DNA of 14,449 bases from Pseudomonas sp. PGPPP3 (lineage in GTDB: Bacteria; Pseudomonadota; Gammaproteobacteria; Pseudomonadales; Pseudomonadaceae). This document shows, one piece after another, positions 6,868-13,838 of the stretch (position 1 is the first letter of the stretch; every line of letters begins with the position of its first letter). The DNA lies in NCBI GenBank assembly GCA_002256055.1, contig NKIE01000023.1, positions 1 through 14,449 on the forward strand. Direction: 5' to 3'. The translations under genes were made by a program, and so were the position numbers. The notes below the pieces were generated by a model. The model searched no databases and was not told the DNA's origin. It was given only the letters and a program-made list of their open reading frames with translations.

Positions 6868-7329
6868 ATGTTCCATGTAGTGCTGTTTCAGCCGGAAATA
6901 CCACCGAATACCGGCAACATCATTCGCCTGTGCGCCAACAGCGGCTGCCAGCTGCACCTGATCGAGCCCCTAGGCTTCGAGCTGGACGACAAACGCTTGC
7001 GGCGGGCTGGTTTGGACTACCACGAATACGCAACATTGAAACGACATCAAACACTTAGCGACTGTATAGCAGAAATCGCTGGAGGTCGGATATTCGCCTT
7101 TACCACTAAAGGCAGCCACACCTACGCCGATGTCGAATTCAGGCCCGGCGATATCTTCCTGTTTGGCCCGGAAAGCCGTGGCCTGCCGGCGGAAATCATC
7201 GACAGCCTGCCCGCCGAACAACGCCTGCGCCTGCCCATGCAGGCCGGCTGCCGCAGCCTCAACCTGTCTAACACCGTGGCCATCGCCGTATATGAAGCCT
7301 GGCGCCAGCAGGGCTTCGCCCTGACCTGA
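6868..7329 (+). CDS. trmL: TrmL, tRNA (cytidine/uridine(34)-2'-O)-methyltransferase
   Basis: This 154-residue SPOUT-class methyltransferase uses S-adenosylmethionine to methylate the ribose of the wobble base of tRNA-Leu isoacceptors. It shows all SPOUT motifs in order: [21 protein letters not shown] at the N-terminus, [11 protein letters not shown] (about residues 97-107), and the knotted C-terminal [26 protein letters not shown]. Length matches the family, which is a minimal SPOUT dimer. The ATG at 6868 is chosen over an in-frame TTG four codons upstream because FHVVLF is the conserved beginning. Codons 55-75 (7030-7095) are noticeably richer in rare A/T-ending codons than the rest. The gene stands alone on the plus strand and ends before a terminator. 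Confidence 0.95.
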   Translation: MFHVVLFQPEIPPNTGNIIRLCANSGCQLHLIEPLGFELDDKRLRRAGLDYHEYATLKRHQTLSDCIAEIAGGRIFAFTTKGSHTYADVEFRPGDIFLFGPESRGLPAEIIDSLPAEQRLRLPMQAGCRSLNLSNTVAIAVYEAWRQQGFALT

Positions 7330-7342
7330 AGCAATCGCCCAT

Positions 7343-7372
7343 AAAAAAAGCGCCCACCAGGGCGCTTTTTTT
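7343..7372. terminator. Bidirectional rho-independent terminator, trmL/secB
   Basis: Seven A, GCGCCC, loop ACCA, GGGCGC, seven T. The symmetry gives a U-tract on both strands, fitting its place between convergent trmL (ends 7329) and secB (ends 7388). Confidence 0.93.
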
Positions 7373-7387
7373 GTGCCGCAACCAGAC

Positions 7388-7861
7388 TCAGGCGTTGCCA
7401 GCGGCCTGCATACGACCCAGTTCCTGGGCGTACAGCGCGTCGAAGTTCACCGGAGCCAGCATCAGGGCCGGGAACGAACCACGGGTCACCAGGTTGTCCA
7501 GTGCTTCACGGGCATACGGGAAGAGGATGTTCGGGCAGAAAGCACCGAGGGTGTGGCTCATGGCCGCAGCATCCAGACCGGAGATCAGGAAGATACCGGC
7601 TTGTTGCACTTCGGCGATAAAGGCGGTTTCACCGGCGGTTTTTACGGTGACCGAGAGGGTCAGTACCACTTCGTGGAAGTCGCCTTCCAGCGGCTTCTGC
7701 CGGGTGTTCAGGTCCAGTTCAACGCTCGGGGTCCATTCCTGACGAAAGATCTCCGGGCTCTTAGGTGCTTCAAACGACAGATCCCGCACGTAGATACGCT
7801 GCAGGGAAAATTGCGGGCCTTGTGCTTCTGGGGCGGCGCCGGTGGTTGCTTGATCAGTCAT
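7388..7861 (-). CDS. secB: SecB, protein-export chaperone
   Basis: This 157-residue cytoplasmic chaperone keeps presecretory proteins unfolded and hands them to SecA. It is recognised by [22 protein letters not shown] at residues 18-39, followed by [28 protein letters not shown], and the strongly conserved [42 protein letters not shown] near the C-terminus. The length is that of the family, with a short acidic/Ala-rich N-terminal tail. The ATG at 7861 has AAGG 8 nt upstream. It lies 47 nt after grxC on the same strand and is probably the last gene of a rhodanese-grxC-secB transcript, since a hairpin terminator follows. Confidence 0.97.
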   Translation of the reverse strand: MTDQATTGAAPEAQGPQFSLQRIYVRDLSFEAPKSPEIFRQEWTPSVELDLNTRQKPLEGDFHEVVLTLSVTVKTAGETAFIAEVQQAGIFLISGLDAAAMSHTLGAFCPNILFPYAREALDNLVTRGSFPALMLAPVNFDALYAQELGRMQAAGNA

Positions 7862-7908
7862 GACAGAGCCTTATTGTTAATACACAGGTTGAGTGGTGGA
7901 GTTGGGAA

Positions 7909-8163
7909 TCAGCCCTTGAGCAGCGCGTCGAGCTTGCCGGCGCGCTCCAGAGCATGCAGATCATCGCAGCCGCCAACATGGGTGCTACCGATCCAGATTT
8001 GCGGCACCGAGGTCTTGCCGGCCTTGCGCACCATTTCCGCCCGCAGGGCTGGTTCGCCGTCGACCTTGATCTCGTTGAACGCCACGCCCTTGTTGTTCAG
8101 CAGTTGCTTGGCGCGCATGCAATAAGGGCAATAGTCGCTGGAGTAGATGACGACGTCGACCAT
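7909..8163 (-). CDS. grxC: GrxC, glutaredoxin 3
   Basis: This 84-residue dithiol glutaredoxin reduces disulfides and glutathione mixed disulfides in the cytoplasm. The CPYC active site is at residues 12-15, the cis-proline motif TSVPQIWIG is at about 51-59, and the glutathione-binding GGCDDL at about 64-69 contains the extra Cys common in GrxC proteins. The length equals the family norm. Its ATG follows the stop of the rhodanese-like gene by a single base (TGAGATG), so the two are almost certainly cotranscribed and translationally coupled. secB follows downstream. Confidence 0.96.
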   Translation of the reverse strand: MVDVVIYSSDYCPYCMRAKQLLNNKGVAFNEIKVDGEPALRAEMVRKAGKTSVPQIWIGSTHVGGCDDLHALERAGKLDALLKG

Positions 8164-8164
8164 C

Positions 8165-8578
8165 TCACTTCACCAACGGCAGATTTTCACCGCGCCAGCT
8201 GGAGATCCCGCCGCCCAGCTTGGCAGCGGTATAACCGGCCTGCTGCAGCTCGCGGCAAACGGTGCCGGCGTGCTGACCGAGCGCGTCGACGACGATGATG
8301 GTCTTGGCCTTGTGCTTCTCCAGCTCGACCATGCGCTCGGCGATCTTCTCGTAAGGGATGTTCAGCGCGTCGATGATATGGCCGGCGGCGAAGTCCTTGT
8401 GTGCGCGCACATCAACAATCATGCCTTGCTCGCTGTTGACCAGCGCAGTCAGTTCACGGCAGCTGAGGCTTTTGCCGCCACGCTGCAGCTCGGAAAAGAT
8501 CAGCAGGGCCAACGCGACGGCGAAGGCACCGGTCAGCAGATAGTGATTGGTGGCAAATTCAAGCAGATGAGCAAGCAT
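8165..8578 (-). CDS. Membrane-anchored rhodanese-like protein (YibN type), no catalytic Cys at the usual site
   Basis: This 137-residue protein has one N-terminal membrane segment (about residues 15-31) and a cytoplasmic rhodanese-like domain (about 38-135). Family motifs include MIVDVRAHKDFAAGHIIDALNIPYEKI and LGGGISSWRGENLPLVK. In catalytic rhodaneses a Cys begins the active loop after the IVVY strand; here the strand reads IIVVDALGQHAG, so Asp98 stands there. Cys40 and Cys108 are elsewhere. It is therefore probably not a standard sulfurtransferase, as I recall for E. coli YibN. It heads the grxC-secB group. The ATG at 8578 is used; a TTG directly before it is possible. Confidence 0.88.
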   Translation of the reverse strand: MLAHLLEFATNHYLLTGAFAVALALLIFSELQRGGKSLSCRELTALVNSEQGMIVDVRAHKDFAAGHIIDALNIPYEKIAERMVELEKHKAKTIIVVDALGQHAGTVCRELQQAGYTAAKLGGGISSWRGENLPLVK

Positions 8579-8610
8579 CAATAAATTCCAGAACGCTTAA
8601 GATAGCGGCC

Positions 8611-8638
8611 AGTATACACAGCCCCCTAGGTCGGCCAA
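8611..8638 (-). promoter_or_regulatory. Candidate sigma70 promoter for rhodanese-grxC-secB
   Basis: On the minus strand TTGGCC (8633-8638) and TATACT (8611-8616) are separated by 16 nt. They match the sigma70 -35 and -10 consensus at 4/6 and 5/6 positions and lie 33 nt before the rhodanese ATG. This is pattern matching only. Confidence 0.5.
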
Positions 8639-8720
8639 ACCCCGCCGGACGGTGACTTGAACAGCATCCGGGATTAAAATGCCCGGCTACTTTTACCTCT
8701 CCACTACATGGGTCGTACTT

Positions 8721-10256
8721 ATGCCTGCCACGCCAAAACCCTTGGTGCTGATCATCCTGGATGGCTTCGGTCACAGCGACAATCCCGAGTACAACGCCAT
8801 TTATGCGGCCAACACCCCGGTTTACGACCACCTGCTCGCCACCCAGCCGCACAGCCTGATCTCCGGCTCCGGCATGGATGTGGGCCTGCCGGACGGGCAA
8901 ATGGGCAACTCCGAAGTCGGCCATATGAACCTCGGCGCCGGCCGTGTGGTGTATCAGGACTTCACCCGGGTAACCAAGGCGATCCGTGACGGCGAGTTCT
9001 TCACCAATGCCGCCATCACCGGCGCCGTGGACAAGGCCGTCGGCGCGGGCAAGGCCGTGCATATCCTCGGCCTGCTGTCGGATGGCGGCGTGCACAGTCA
9101 CCAGGACCATCTGGTGGCCATGGCCGAGTTGGCCGCCCAGCGTGGCGCAGAGAACATCTACCTGCACGCGTTCCTCGACGGTCGCGACACTCCACCGAAA
9201 AGCGCTCAACCGTCCATCGAGCTGCTCGAGGCCACCTTCGCCAAACTAGGCAAGGGCCGCATCGCCAGCCTTAGCGGCCGCTACTTCGCCATGGACCGCG
9301 ACAATCGCTGGGACCGTGTCGAGCAGGCCTACAACCTGATCGTCGAAGGCCAGGGCCAGTTCCACGCCGCCACCGCACTCGAAGGCCTGCAAGCGGCCTA
9401 TGCCCGCGAAGAAAGCGACGAGTTCGTCAAAGCCACCACCATCGGCGAGGCGGTCAAGGTCGAAGATGGCGATGCCGTGATCTTCATGAACTTCCGCGCC
9501 GACCGTGCCCGCGAGCTCAGCCGAGCCTTTGTCGAGGCGGACTTTGCCGAGTTTCCGCGCCAGCGCCAGCCGCAACTGGCCGGCTTCGTCACGCTTACCC
9601 AGTACGCGGCGAGCATCAAGACCCCCAGCGCCTTCCAACCGGAGCCGCTAACCAACGTGCTCGGCGAATACCTGGCCAAGCAGGGCAAGACCCAGCTGCG
9701 CATCGCCGAAACCGAGAAATACGCCCACGTCACCTTCTTCTTCTCCGGCGGCCGCGAAGAGCCGTTCGAGGGCGAGGAGCGCATCCTGATCCCATCGCCG
9801 AACGTCGCCACCTACGACCTGCAGCCGGAGATGAACGCACCGATCGTCACCGACCGCATCGTCGAAGCCATTGAGCAGCAGCGTTATGACGTGATCATCG
9901 TCAACTACGCCAACGGCGACATGGTCGGCCACACCGGGGTGTTCAGCGCCGCCGTGGCCGCCGTGGAATGCCTGGACACCTGCGTCGGACGCATTGTCGC
10001 GGCCCTCGACAAGGTTGGCGGCGAAGCCCTGATCACCGCTGACCATGGCAACGTCGAGCAGATGGAAGACGAATCCACCGGCCAGGCGCACACCGCCCAC
10101 ACCTGCGAGCCCGTTCCATTCATCTACGTCGGCAAGCGTGCGCTCAGCCTGCGCGAAGGCGGCGTATTGGCGGACGTAGCGCCAACCCTGCTGACCCTGA
10201 TGGGCCTGCCGCAACCGACAGAAATGACCGGCAAATCGATCATCAGCCTCAGCTAA
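8721..10256 (+). CDS. gpmI: GpmI, cofactor-independent phosphoglycerate mutase
   Basis: This 511-residue Mn-dependent enzyme interconverts 3- and 2-phosphoglycerate in glycolysis and gluconeogenesis. It belongs to the alkaline phosphatase superfamily. Metal ligand Asp14 is in [10 protein letters not shown], and the phosphoserine nucleophile is Ser64 in [19 protein letters not shown]. Substrate-site HSHQDH (125-130), [16 protein letters not shown] and FRADR (258-262) follow. The second metal set is Asp400/His404 in NGDMVGHTG, Asp441/His442 in [11 protein letters not shown], and His460. All catalytic residues are present. An in-frame ATG at 8679 would add 14 hydrophobic residues before the conserved [13 protein letters not shown] start, so 8721 is preferred. 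It is divergent from the rhodanese group and followed by a terminator. Confidence 0.97.
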   Translation: MPATPKPLVLIILDGFGHSDNPEYNAIYAANTPVYDHLLATQPHSLISGSGMDVGLPDGQMGNSEVGHMNLGAGRVVYQDFTRVTKAIRDGEFFTNAAITGAVDKAVGAGKAVHILGLLSDGGVHSHQDHLVAMAELAAQRGAENIYLHAFLDGRDTPPKSAQPSIELLEATFAKLGKGRIASLSGRYFAMDRDNRWDRVEQAYNLIVEGQGQFHAATALEGLQAAYAREESDEFVKATTIGEAVKVEDGDAVIFMNFRADRARELSRAFVEADFAEFPRQRQPQLAGFVTLTQYAASIKTPSAFQPEPLTNVLGEYLAKQGKTQLRIAETEKYAHVTFFFSGGREEPFEGEERILIPSPNVATYDLQPEMNAPIVTDRIVEAIEQQRYDVIIVNYANGDMVGHTGVFSAAVAAVECLDTCVGRIVAALDKVGGEALITADHGNVEQMEDESTGQAHTAHTCEPVPFIYVGKRALSLREGGVLADVAPTLLTLMGLPQPTEMTGKSIISLS

Positions 10257-10274
10257 ACCTGGCCAAGCCAAGAA

Positions 10275-10309
10275 AACGCCCTCTGCGTCAAGTTGAGGGC
10301 GTTCTTTTT
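10275..10309 (+). terminator. Rho-independent terminator of gpmI
   Basis: AACGCCCTC (10275-10283) pairs with GAGGGCGTT (10295-10303) around an 11-nt loop, followed by CTTTTT. It lies 18 nt after the gpmI stop and separates gpmI from envC on the same strand. Confidence 0.9.
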
Positions 10310-10362
10310 GTGCCATACCGCGGGCATACTAGGCCGTCGCCCATTCTGGTACCGCACTCCCC

Positions 10363-11610
10363 ATGTTCCGCACCCTGACCGCCCTCCTGTTTGCCTGCCT
10401 GCTCAGCCCGGTAATGGCCGACCAGCGCGCCGAAACCCAGCAACAGCTGGATGCCGCGCAGAAAGACGTGGCCGAGCTGAAGAAGCTGCTGGAAGCGATC
10501 CAGAAGGAGAAATCCGGGGTCCAGGGCGAGCTGAAAAAAACCGAAAGCGAGATGGGCCAACTGGAGAAGCAGGTCAAGGGTCTGCAGCAAGAGCTGAACA
10601 AGAGCAACGAAGAGCTCCAGCGCCTCGATACTGAGAAAAAAAAACTCCAGCAATCGCGCCTTGAACAGCAACGCCTGATCGGCATTCAGGCCCGCGCAGC
10701 CTATCAGGGCGGCCAGCAGGAATACCTCAAGCTGCTGCTCAACCAGCAGAACCCGGAAAAATTCTCGCGCACCCTCACTTATTACGACTACCTGAGCCAG
10801 GCACGCCTGGAACAGCTGGCCACCTTCAATGAAACCCTGCGCCAGTTGGCCAATGTCGAGCAGGACATCGCCAACCAGCAGAACCTGCTCAACGAGCAGA
10901 AAAGCGCCCTCGATGGCCGCCGCGAACAACTGGCCGAAGCTCGCAAAGAGCGCCAGTTGGCCCTGGCCAAGCTGAACAAGGACCTCTCCGCCCGCGACCA
11001 GAAGCTCAAGGCGCGCCAGCAGGAACAGGCGCAACTGGGCAATGTGCTGAAAACCATTGAAGCCACCCTCGCCCGCCAGGCCCGTGAAGCCGCCGAAGCG
11101 CGCAAGCTGGAACTGGCCGCCGAGCAAGCCCGCCTCAAAGGTGACAAGGCCAGCCCAGGCGCCGATGGCCCGCTGGTGTCCAGCAGCGGCGCTACCTATG
11201 GCGGCAATTTCGCCAGCGCCCGCGGCAAGCTGCCGTGGCCGGTCGATGGCCGCTTGGCGGCGCGCTTCGGCACCGCCCGCGGCGGGGATGAACGGACAAA
11301 ATGGGACGGTGTGTTGATCAGCGCCGGCGCCGGCAGCCAAGTGCATGCCGTGCATGGCGGCCGCGTGGTGTTTGCCGACTGGTTGCGCGGCGCCGGCCTT
11401 CTGGTCATCCTCGACCATGGCAACGGCTACCTGAGCCTCTATGGCCACAACCAGAGCCTACTGAAAGACGCCGGACAGATTGTCAAAGCCGGTGAAGCCA
11501 TCGCCACCGTCGGCACCAGTGGCGGACAGAACACCCCGGCCCTGTATTTCGCCATCCGCCAGCAGGGTCGCCCTAGCGATCCAGCCCAATGGTGTCGCCG
11601 CCAAGGCTAG
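10363..11610 (+). CDS. envC: EnvC-like murein hydrolase activator
   Basis: This is a 415-residue periplasmic protein. The signal peptide is residues 1-19 (cleavage after VMA). Long coiled coils span about 22-115 and 160-260, and a LytM/peptidase M23 fold spans about 285-410. The LytM fold lacks zinc ligands: the first His region reads TKWDGVLI, and the HxH motif is replaced in ALYFAIRQQG, as in E. coli EnvC (WKGMVIG, SLYFEIRRQG). So it should activate amidases at the division septum rather than cleave murein itself. Typical flanking motifs are retained (GGRVVFADWLRGAGLLVILDHGNGYLSLYGHN in part). The coiled coil contains an A9 run at 10636-10644. ctpA lies 43 nt downstream on the same strand and is probably cotranscribed. 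The start lacks a strong Shine-Dalgarno. Confidence 0.92.
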   Translation: MFRTLTALLFACLLSPVMADQRAETQQQLDAAQKDVAELKKLLEAIQKEKSGVQGELKKTESEMGQLEKQVKGLQQELNKSNEELQRLDTEKKKLQQSRLEQQRLIGIQARAAYQGGQQEYLKLLLNQQNPEKFSRTLTYYDYLSQARLEQLATFNETLRQLANVEQDIANQQNLLNEQKSALDGRREQLAEARKERQLALAKLNKDLSARDQKLKARQQEQAQLGNVLKTIEATLARQAREAAEARKLELAAEQARLKGDKASPGADGPLVSSSGATYGGNFASARGKLPWPVDGRLAARFGTARGGDERTKWDGVLISAGAGSQVHAVHGGRVVFADWLRGAGLLVILDHGNGYLSLYGHNQSLLKDAGQIVKAGEAIATVGTSGGQNTPALYFAIRQQGRPSDPAQWCRRQG

Positions 11611-11653
11611 GCCCAGCTGAGCCAAGCGCCCCTTATTCTGGAGTTAGTTCGAC

Positions 11654-12988
11654 ATGCCGCAGACTTTCCGCCCCACCTCACTAGCCCTCGCGCTCGCCCT
11701 GCTGATCGGCTCGCCGGCGCTGTTGGCCAGCGAAAAGACGGTGGAAAAGGTGGCCGCCCCCGCGCCGATCAGCGATGACAAGGCGCCACTGCCGCTGGAA
11801 GAGCTGCGCACCTTCGCCGAGGTCATGGACCGCATTAAGGCCGCCTACGTCGAGCCGGTGGACGACAAGACCCTGCTGGAAAATGCCATCAAGGGCATGC
11901 TCAGCAACCTTGATCCGCACTCCGCCTACCTGGAGCCCGAGGCCTATGCCGAGCTGCAGGAAAGCACTAGCGGCGAATTCGGCGGCCTCGGTGTCGAGGT
12001 CGGCATCGAGGACGGTTTTATCAAGATCATCTCGCCGATCGACGACACCCCCGCCTCCCTGGCCGGCATCCAGCCAGGCGACCTGATCATCAAAATCGAC
12101 GGTCAGCCAACCAAGGGCCTGAGCATGACCGAGGCCGTCGACAAGATGCGCGGCAAGGCCGGCAGCAAGATCCTCCTGACCCTGGTGCGCGAAGGCGGCC
12201 AGCCGTTCGACGTGGAGCTGATCCGCGCGGTGATCAAGGTCAAGAGCGTGAAGAGCCAACTGCTCGAAGACCACTATGGCTACCTGCGCATCTCGCAGTT
12301 CCAGGTCAACAGCGGCGAAGAAGTCGGCAAGGCCCTGGCTGCTCTGAAGAAGCAGAACGACGGCAAGAAACTGCGCGGCATCGTCCTCGACCTGCGCAAC
12401 AACCCCGGCGGCGTGCTGCAGGCGGCCGTAGAAGTCACCGACCACTTTCTGAAAAAAGGCCTGATCGTCTACACCAAGGGCCGCATCGCCAACTCCGAAC
12501 TGCGCTTCTCCGCCGACCCGGCCGACGCCAGCGAAGGCGTGCCACTGGTAGTACTGATCAACGGCGGTAGTGCCTCGGCTTCGGAAATCGTCGCGGGCGC
12601 CCTGCAGGATCACAAGCGCGGCGTGCTGATGGGCACCGACAGCTTCGGCAAAGGTTCGGTGCAGACCGTGCTGCCGCTGAACAACGACCGCGCCCTGAAG
12701 ATCACCACCGCGCTGTACTTCACCCCCAACGGCCGCTCCATCCAGGCCCAGGGCATCGTGCCGGACATCGAAGTCAGCCGTGCCAAGGTCACCCGCGAAC
12801 AGGACGACGAGAACTTCAAGGAAGCCGACCTCGCCGGCCACCTGGGCAACGGCAACGGCGGCGCGGACAAACCGTCCAACGGCAAGGGCAAAGCCGCCGG
12901 CCAGTCACCAAGACCGCAGGATGACGACTTCCAGCTGAGCCAGGCCCTCAACCTGCTCAAGGGCCTGAGCGTCACCCGCGGCGAGTAA
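11654..12988 (+). CDS. ctpA: CtpA, S41-family C-terminal processing peptidase
   Basis: This is a 444-residue PDZ protease exported by a signal peptide (residues 1-25, ALLA|SE). An N-terminal helical region (LEELRTFAEVMDRIKAAYVEPVD) is followed by a PDZ domain at about 105-190 (GGLGVEVGIEDGFIKIISPIDDTPASLAGIQPGDLI in part) and the S41 protease core. From spacing with characterised homologues the catalytic triad is Ser308 in GGSASASEIV, with Lys333 and Gln337 in SFGKGSVQT. A Gly/Asn/Lys-rich linker (about 393-425) precedes a C-terminal helix (FQLSQALNLLKGL). In P. aeruginosa the CtpA protease works with the lipoprotein LbcA to degrade peptidoglycan-cleaving enzymes. GGAG lies about 11 nt before the ATG. 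Position after envC suits a role in controlling wall hydrolysis. Confidence 0.95.
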   Translation: MPQTFRPTSLALALALLIGSPALLASEKTVEKVAAPAPISDDKAPLPLEELRTFAEVMDRIKAAYVEPVDDKTLLENAIKGMLSNLDPHSAYLEPEAYAELQESTSGEFGGLGVEVGIEDGFIKIISPIDDTPASLAGIQPGDLIIKIDGQPTKGLSMTEAVDKMRGKAGSKILLTLVREGGQPFDVELIRAVIKVKSVKSQLLEDHYGYLRISQFQVNSGEEVGKALAALKKQNDGKKLRGIVLDLRNNPGGVLQAAVEVTDHFLKKGLIVYTKGRIANSELRFSADPADASEGVPLVVLINGGSASASEIVAGALQDHKRGVLMGTDSFGKGSVQTVLPLNNDRALKITTALYFTPNGRSIQAQGIVPDIEVSRAKVTREQDDENFKEADLAGHLGNGNGGADKPSNGKGKAAGQSPRPQDDDFQLSQALNLLKGLSVTRGE

Positions 12989-12999
12989 ATCGCAGAGGT

Positions 13000-13027
13000 A
13001 AAAAAACCGGGCTAGCCCGGTTTTTTT
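13000..13027. terminator. Palindromic bidirectional terminator, ctpA/solute-binding protein
   Basis: Seven A, CCGGGC, TA, GCCCGG, seven T: a perfect inverted repeat with U-tracts on both strands. It lies between convergent ctpA (ends 12988) and the solute-binding-protein gene (ends 13044). Confidence 0.93.
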
Positions 13028-13043
13028 CTACCCGCAAAACGCC

Positions 13044-13793
13044 TTAGAGGTAACGCTTCTCCACCTCGGCGGCAAAGCCGTCGGCGCGCATGGCATCCAG
13101 CGCCGCCTGCAGTTTTTGCACCACAGCATCCGGGGTGTCCTTGTTTAGCGCCAGGTAGAGCTGGGCACTGTCGAAGCGCAGGACATTCTTCAAGCCGCTG
13201 ATGCCCTGCTGCTTGGCCAGGTAACGGCCGGCAGGATCGCCAGTGGCCCACAGGTCGATCTCGCCCTTCATCAATTTGAGCGGGTTTTCCTGATCGCGCA
13301 GGGCGCTAAGCGGCTGCACGCCTTGCTTGTTTAGGTGCTCGGAGATGGCATCGCCCTTGTAGGCACCCACTTTGTAGGCCTTGGCCTCTTCCAAACTGGT
13401 CAGGCTGATGGTGCTGTCGGCGCGCGCCAGCATCACCCAGTCATCCGGCCCCAGAGGTCCAACCCATTTGAAGTCATTCTCACGCTCAGGCAGGCGCGCC
13501 GTGCAGAACACGCCGTAACCCGGCTTCTCCAGGGCCATCTTGTAGATTCGCTCCCAGGGAAAACGCAGGGTCAGGCTGTAGTTGACCTCGGCGCGCTTGA
13601 ACATCTCGCGCACGAGCTCGACGGCGATGCCGCTGATCTTGTCATCACGGGCGAAATTCTTCCCATCTGCCGCCATGTTGTAAGGCGGGAAGTTTTCCGT
13701 GAGCAATACCAGGCTGGCGGGCTCCTCGGCGCGGGCAACAGCGGCAGACAACAGGCTGACCGCAGTCAGAGCCAGCAGAAAACGTTTGAACAT
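13044..13793 (-). CDS. Family-3 periplasmic solute-binding protein (orphan)
   Basis: This is a 249-residue exported protein of the SBP_bac_3 type. The signal peptide covers residues 1-22 (cleavage after ARA). The mature part opens LVLLTENFPPYNM, typical of polar amino-acid-binding proteins, and continues with GIAVELVREMFKRAEV, FPWERIYKMAL, YGVFCTARLPERENDFKWVGPLGPDDWVMLAR, YKVGAYKGDAISEHL, and a C-terminal LQAALDAMRADGFAAEVEKRYL. No transporter permease or ATPase lies nearby, and no ligand can be named. AAGG lies about 9 nt before the ATG. It follows hisF by 45 nt on the same strand and may be cotranscribed with it. A role in sensing or with a distant transporter is possible. Confidence 0.88.
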   Translation of the reverse strand: MFKRFLLALTAVSLLSAAVARAEEPASLVLLTENFPPYNMAADGKNFARDDKISGIAVELVREMFKRAEVNYSLTLRFPWERIYKMALEKPGYGVFCTARLPERENDFKWVGPLGPDDWVMLARADSTISLTSLEEAKAYKVGAYKGDAISEHLNKQGVQPLSALRDQENPLKLMKGEIDLWATGDPAGRYLAKQQGISGLKNVLRFDSAQLYLALNKDTPDAVVQKLQAALDAMRADGFAAEVEKRYL

Positions 13794-13838
13794 GGTTCGC
13801 TACCTTGTATTGAACAACCAATGAAACGGTAAAAGACC

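Noticed and set aside
8679..8720. N-terminal extension of gpmI from an upstream ATG
   Set aside because: The added [14 protein letters not shown] lies before the conserved [13 protein letters not shown] start of the family and would make a cytosolic enzyme begin with a hydrophobic stretch.
10310..10362. Promoter for envC with CATACT at 10325-10330
   Set aside because: The -10 match is only 4/6, and no -35 element lies at 16-18 nt; that interval falls in the gpmI terminator U-tract.
10288..11448. Minus-strand open frame (386 codons) opposite envC, rich in Leu/Phe/Ala
   Set aside because: The apparent hydrophobicity is the complement of the Gln/Lys/Glu coiled-coil codons of envC. No start context or family motif was seen.
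11681..12841. Minus-strand open frame (386 codons) opposite ctpA
   Set aside because: It is a shadow of the ctpA reading frame. ctpA has full catalytic and PDZ motifs, and the antisense protein has none.
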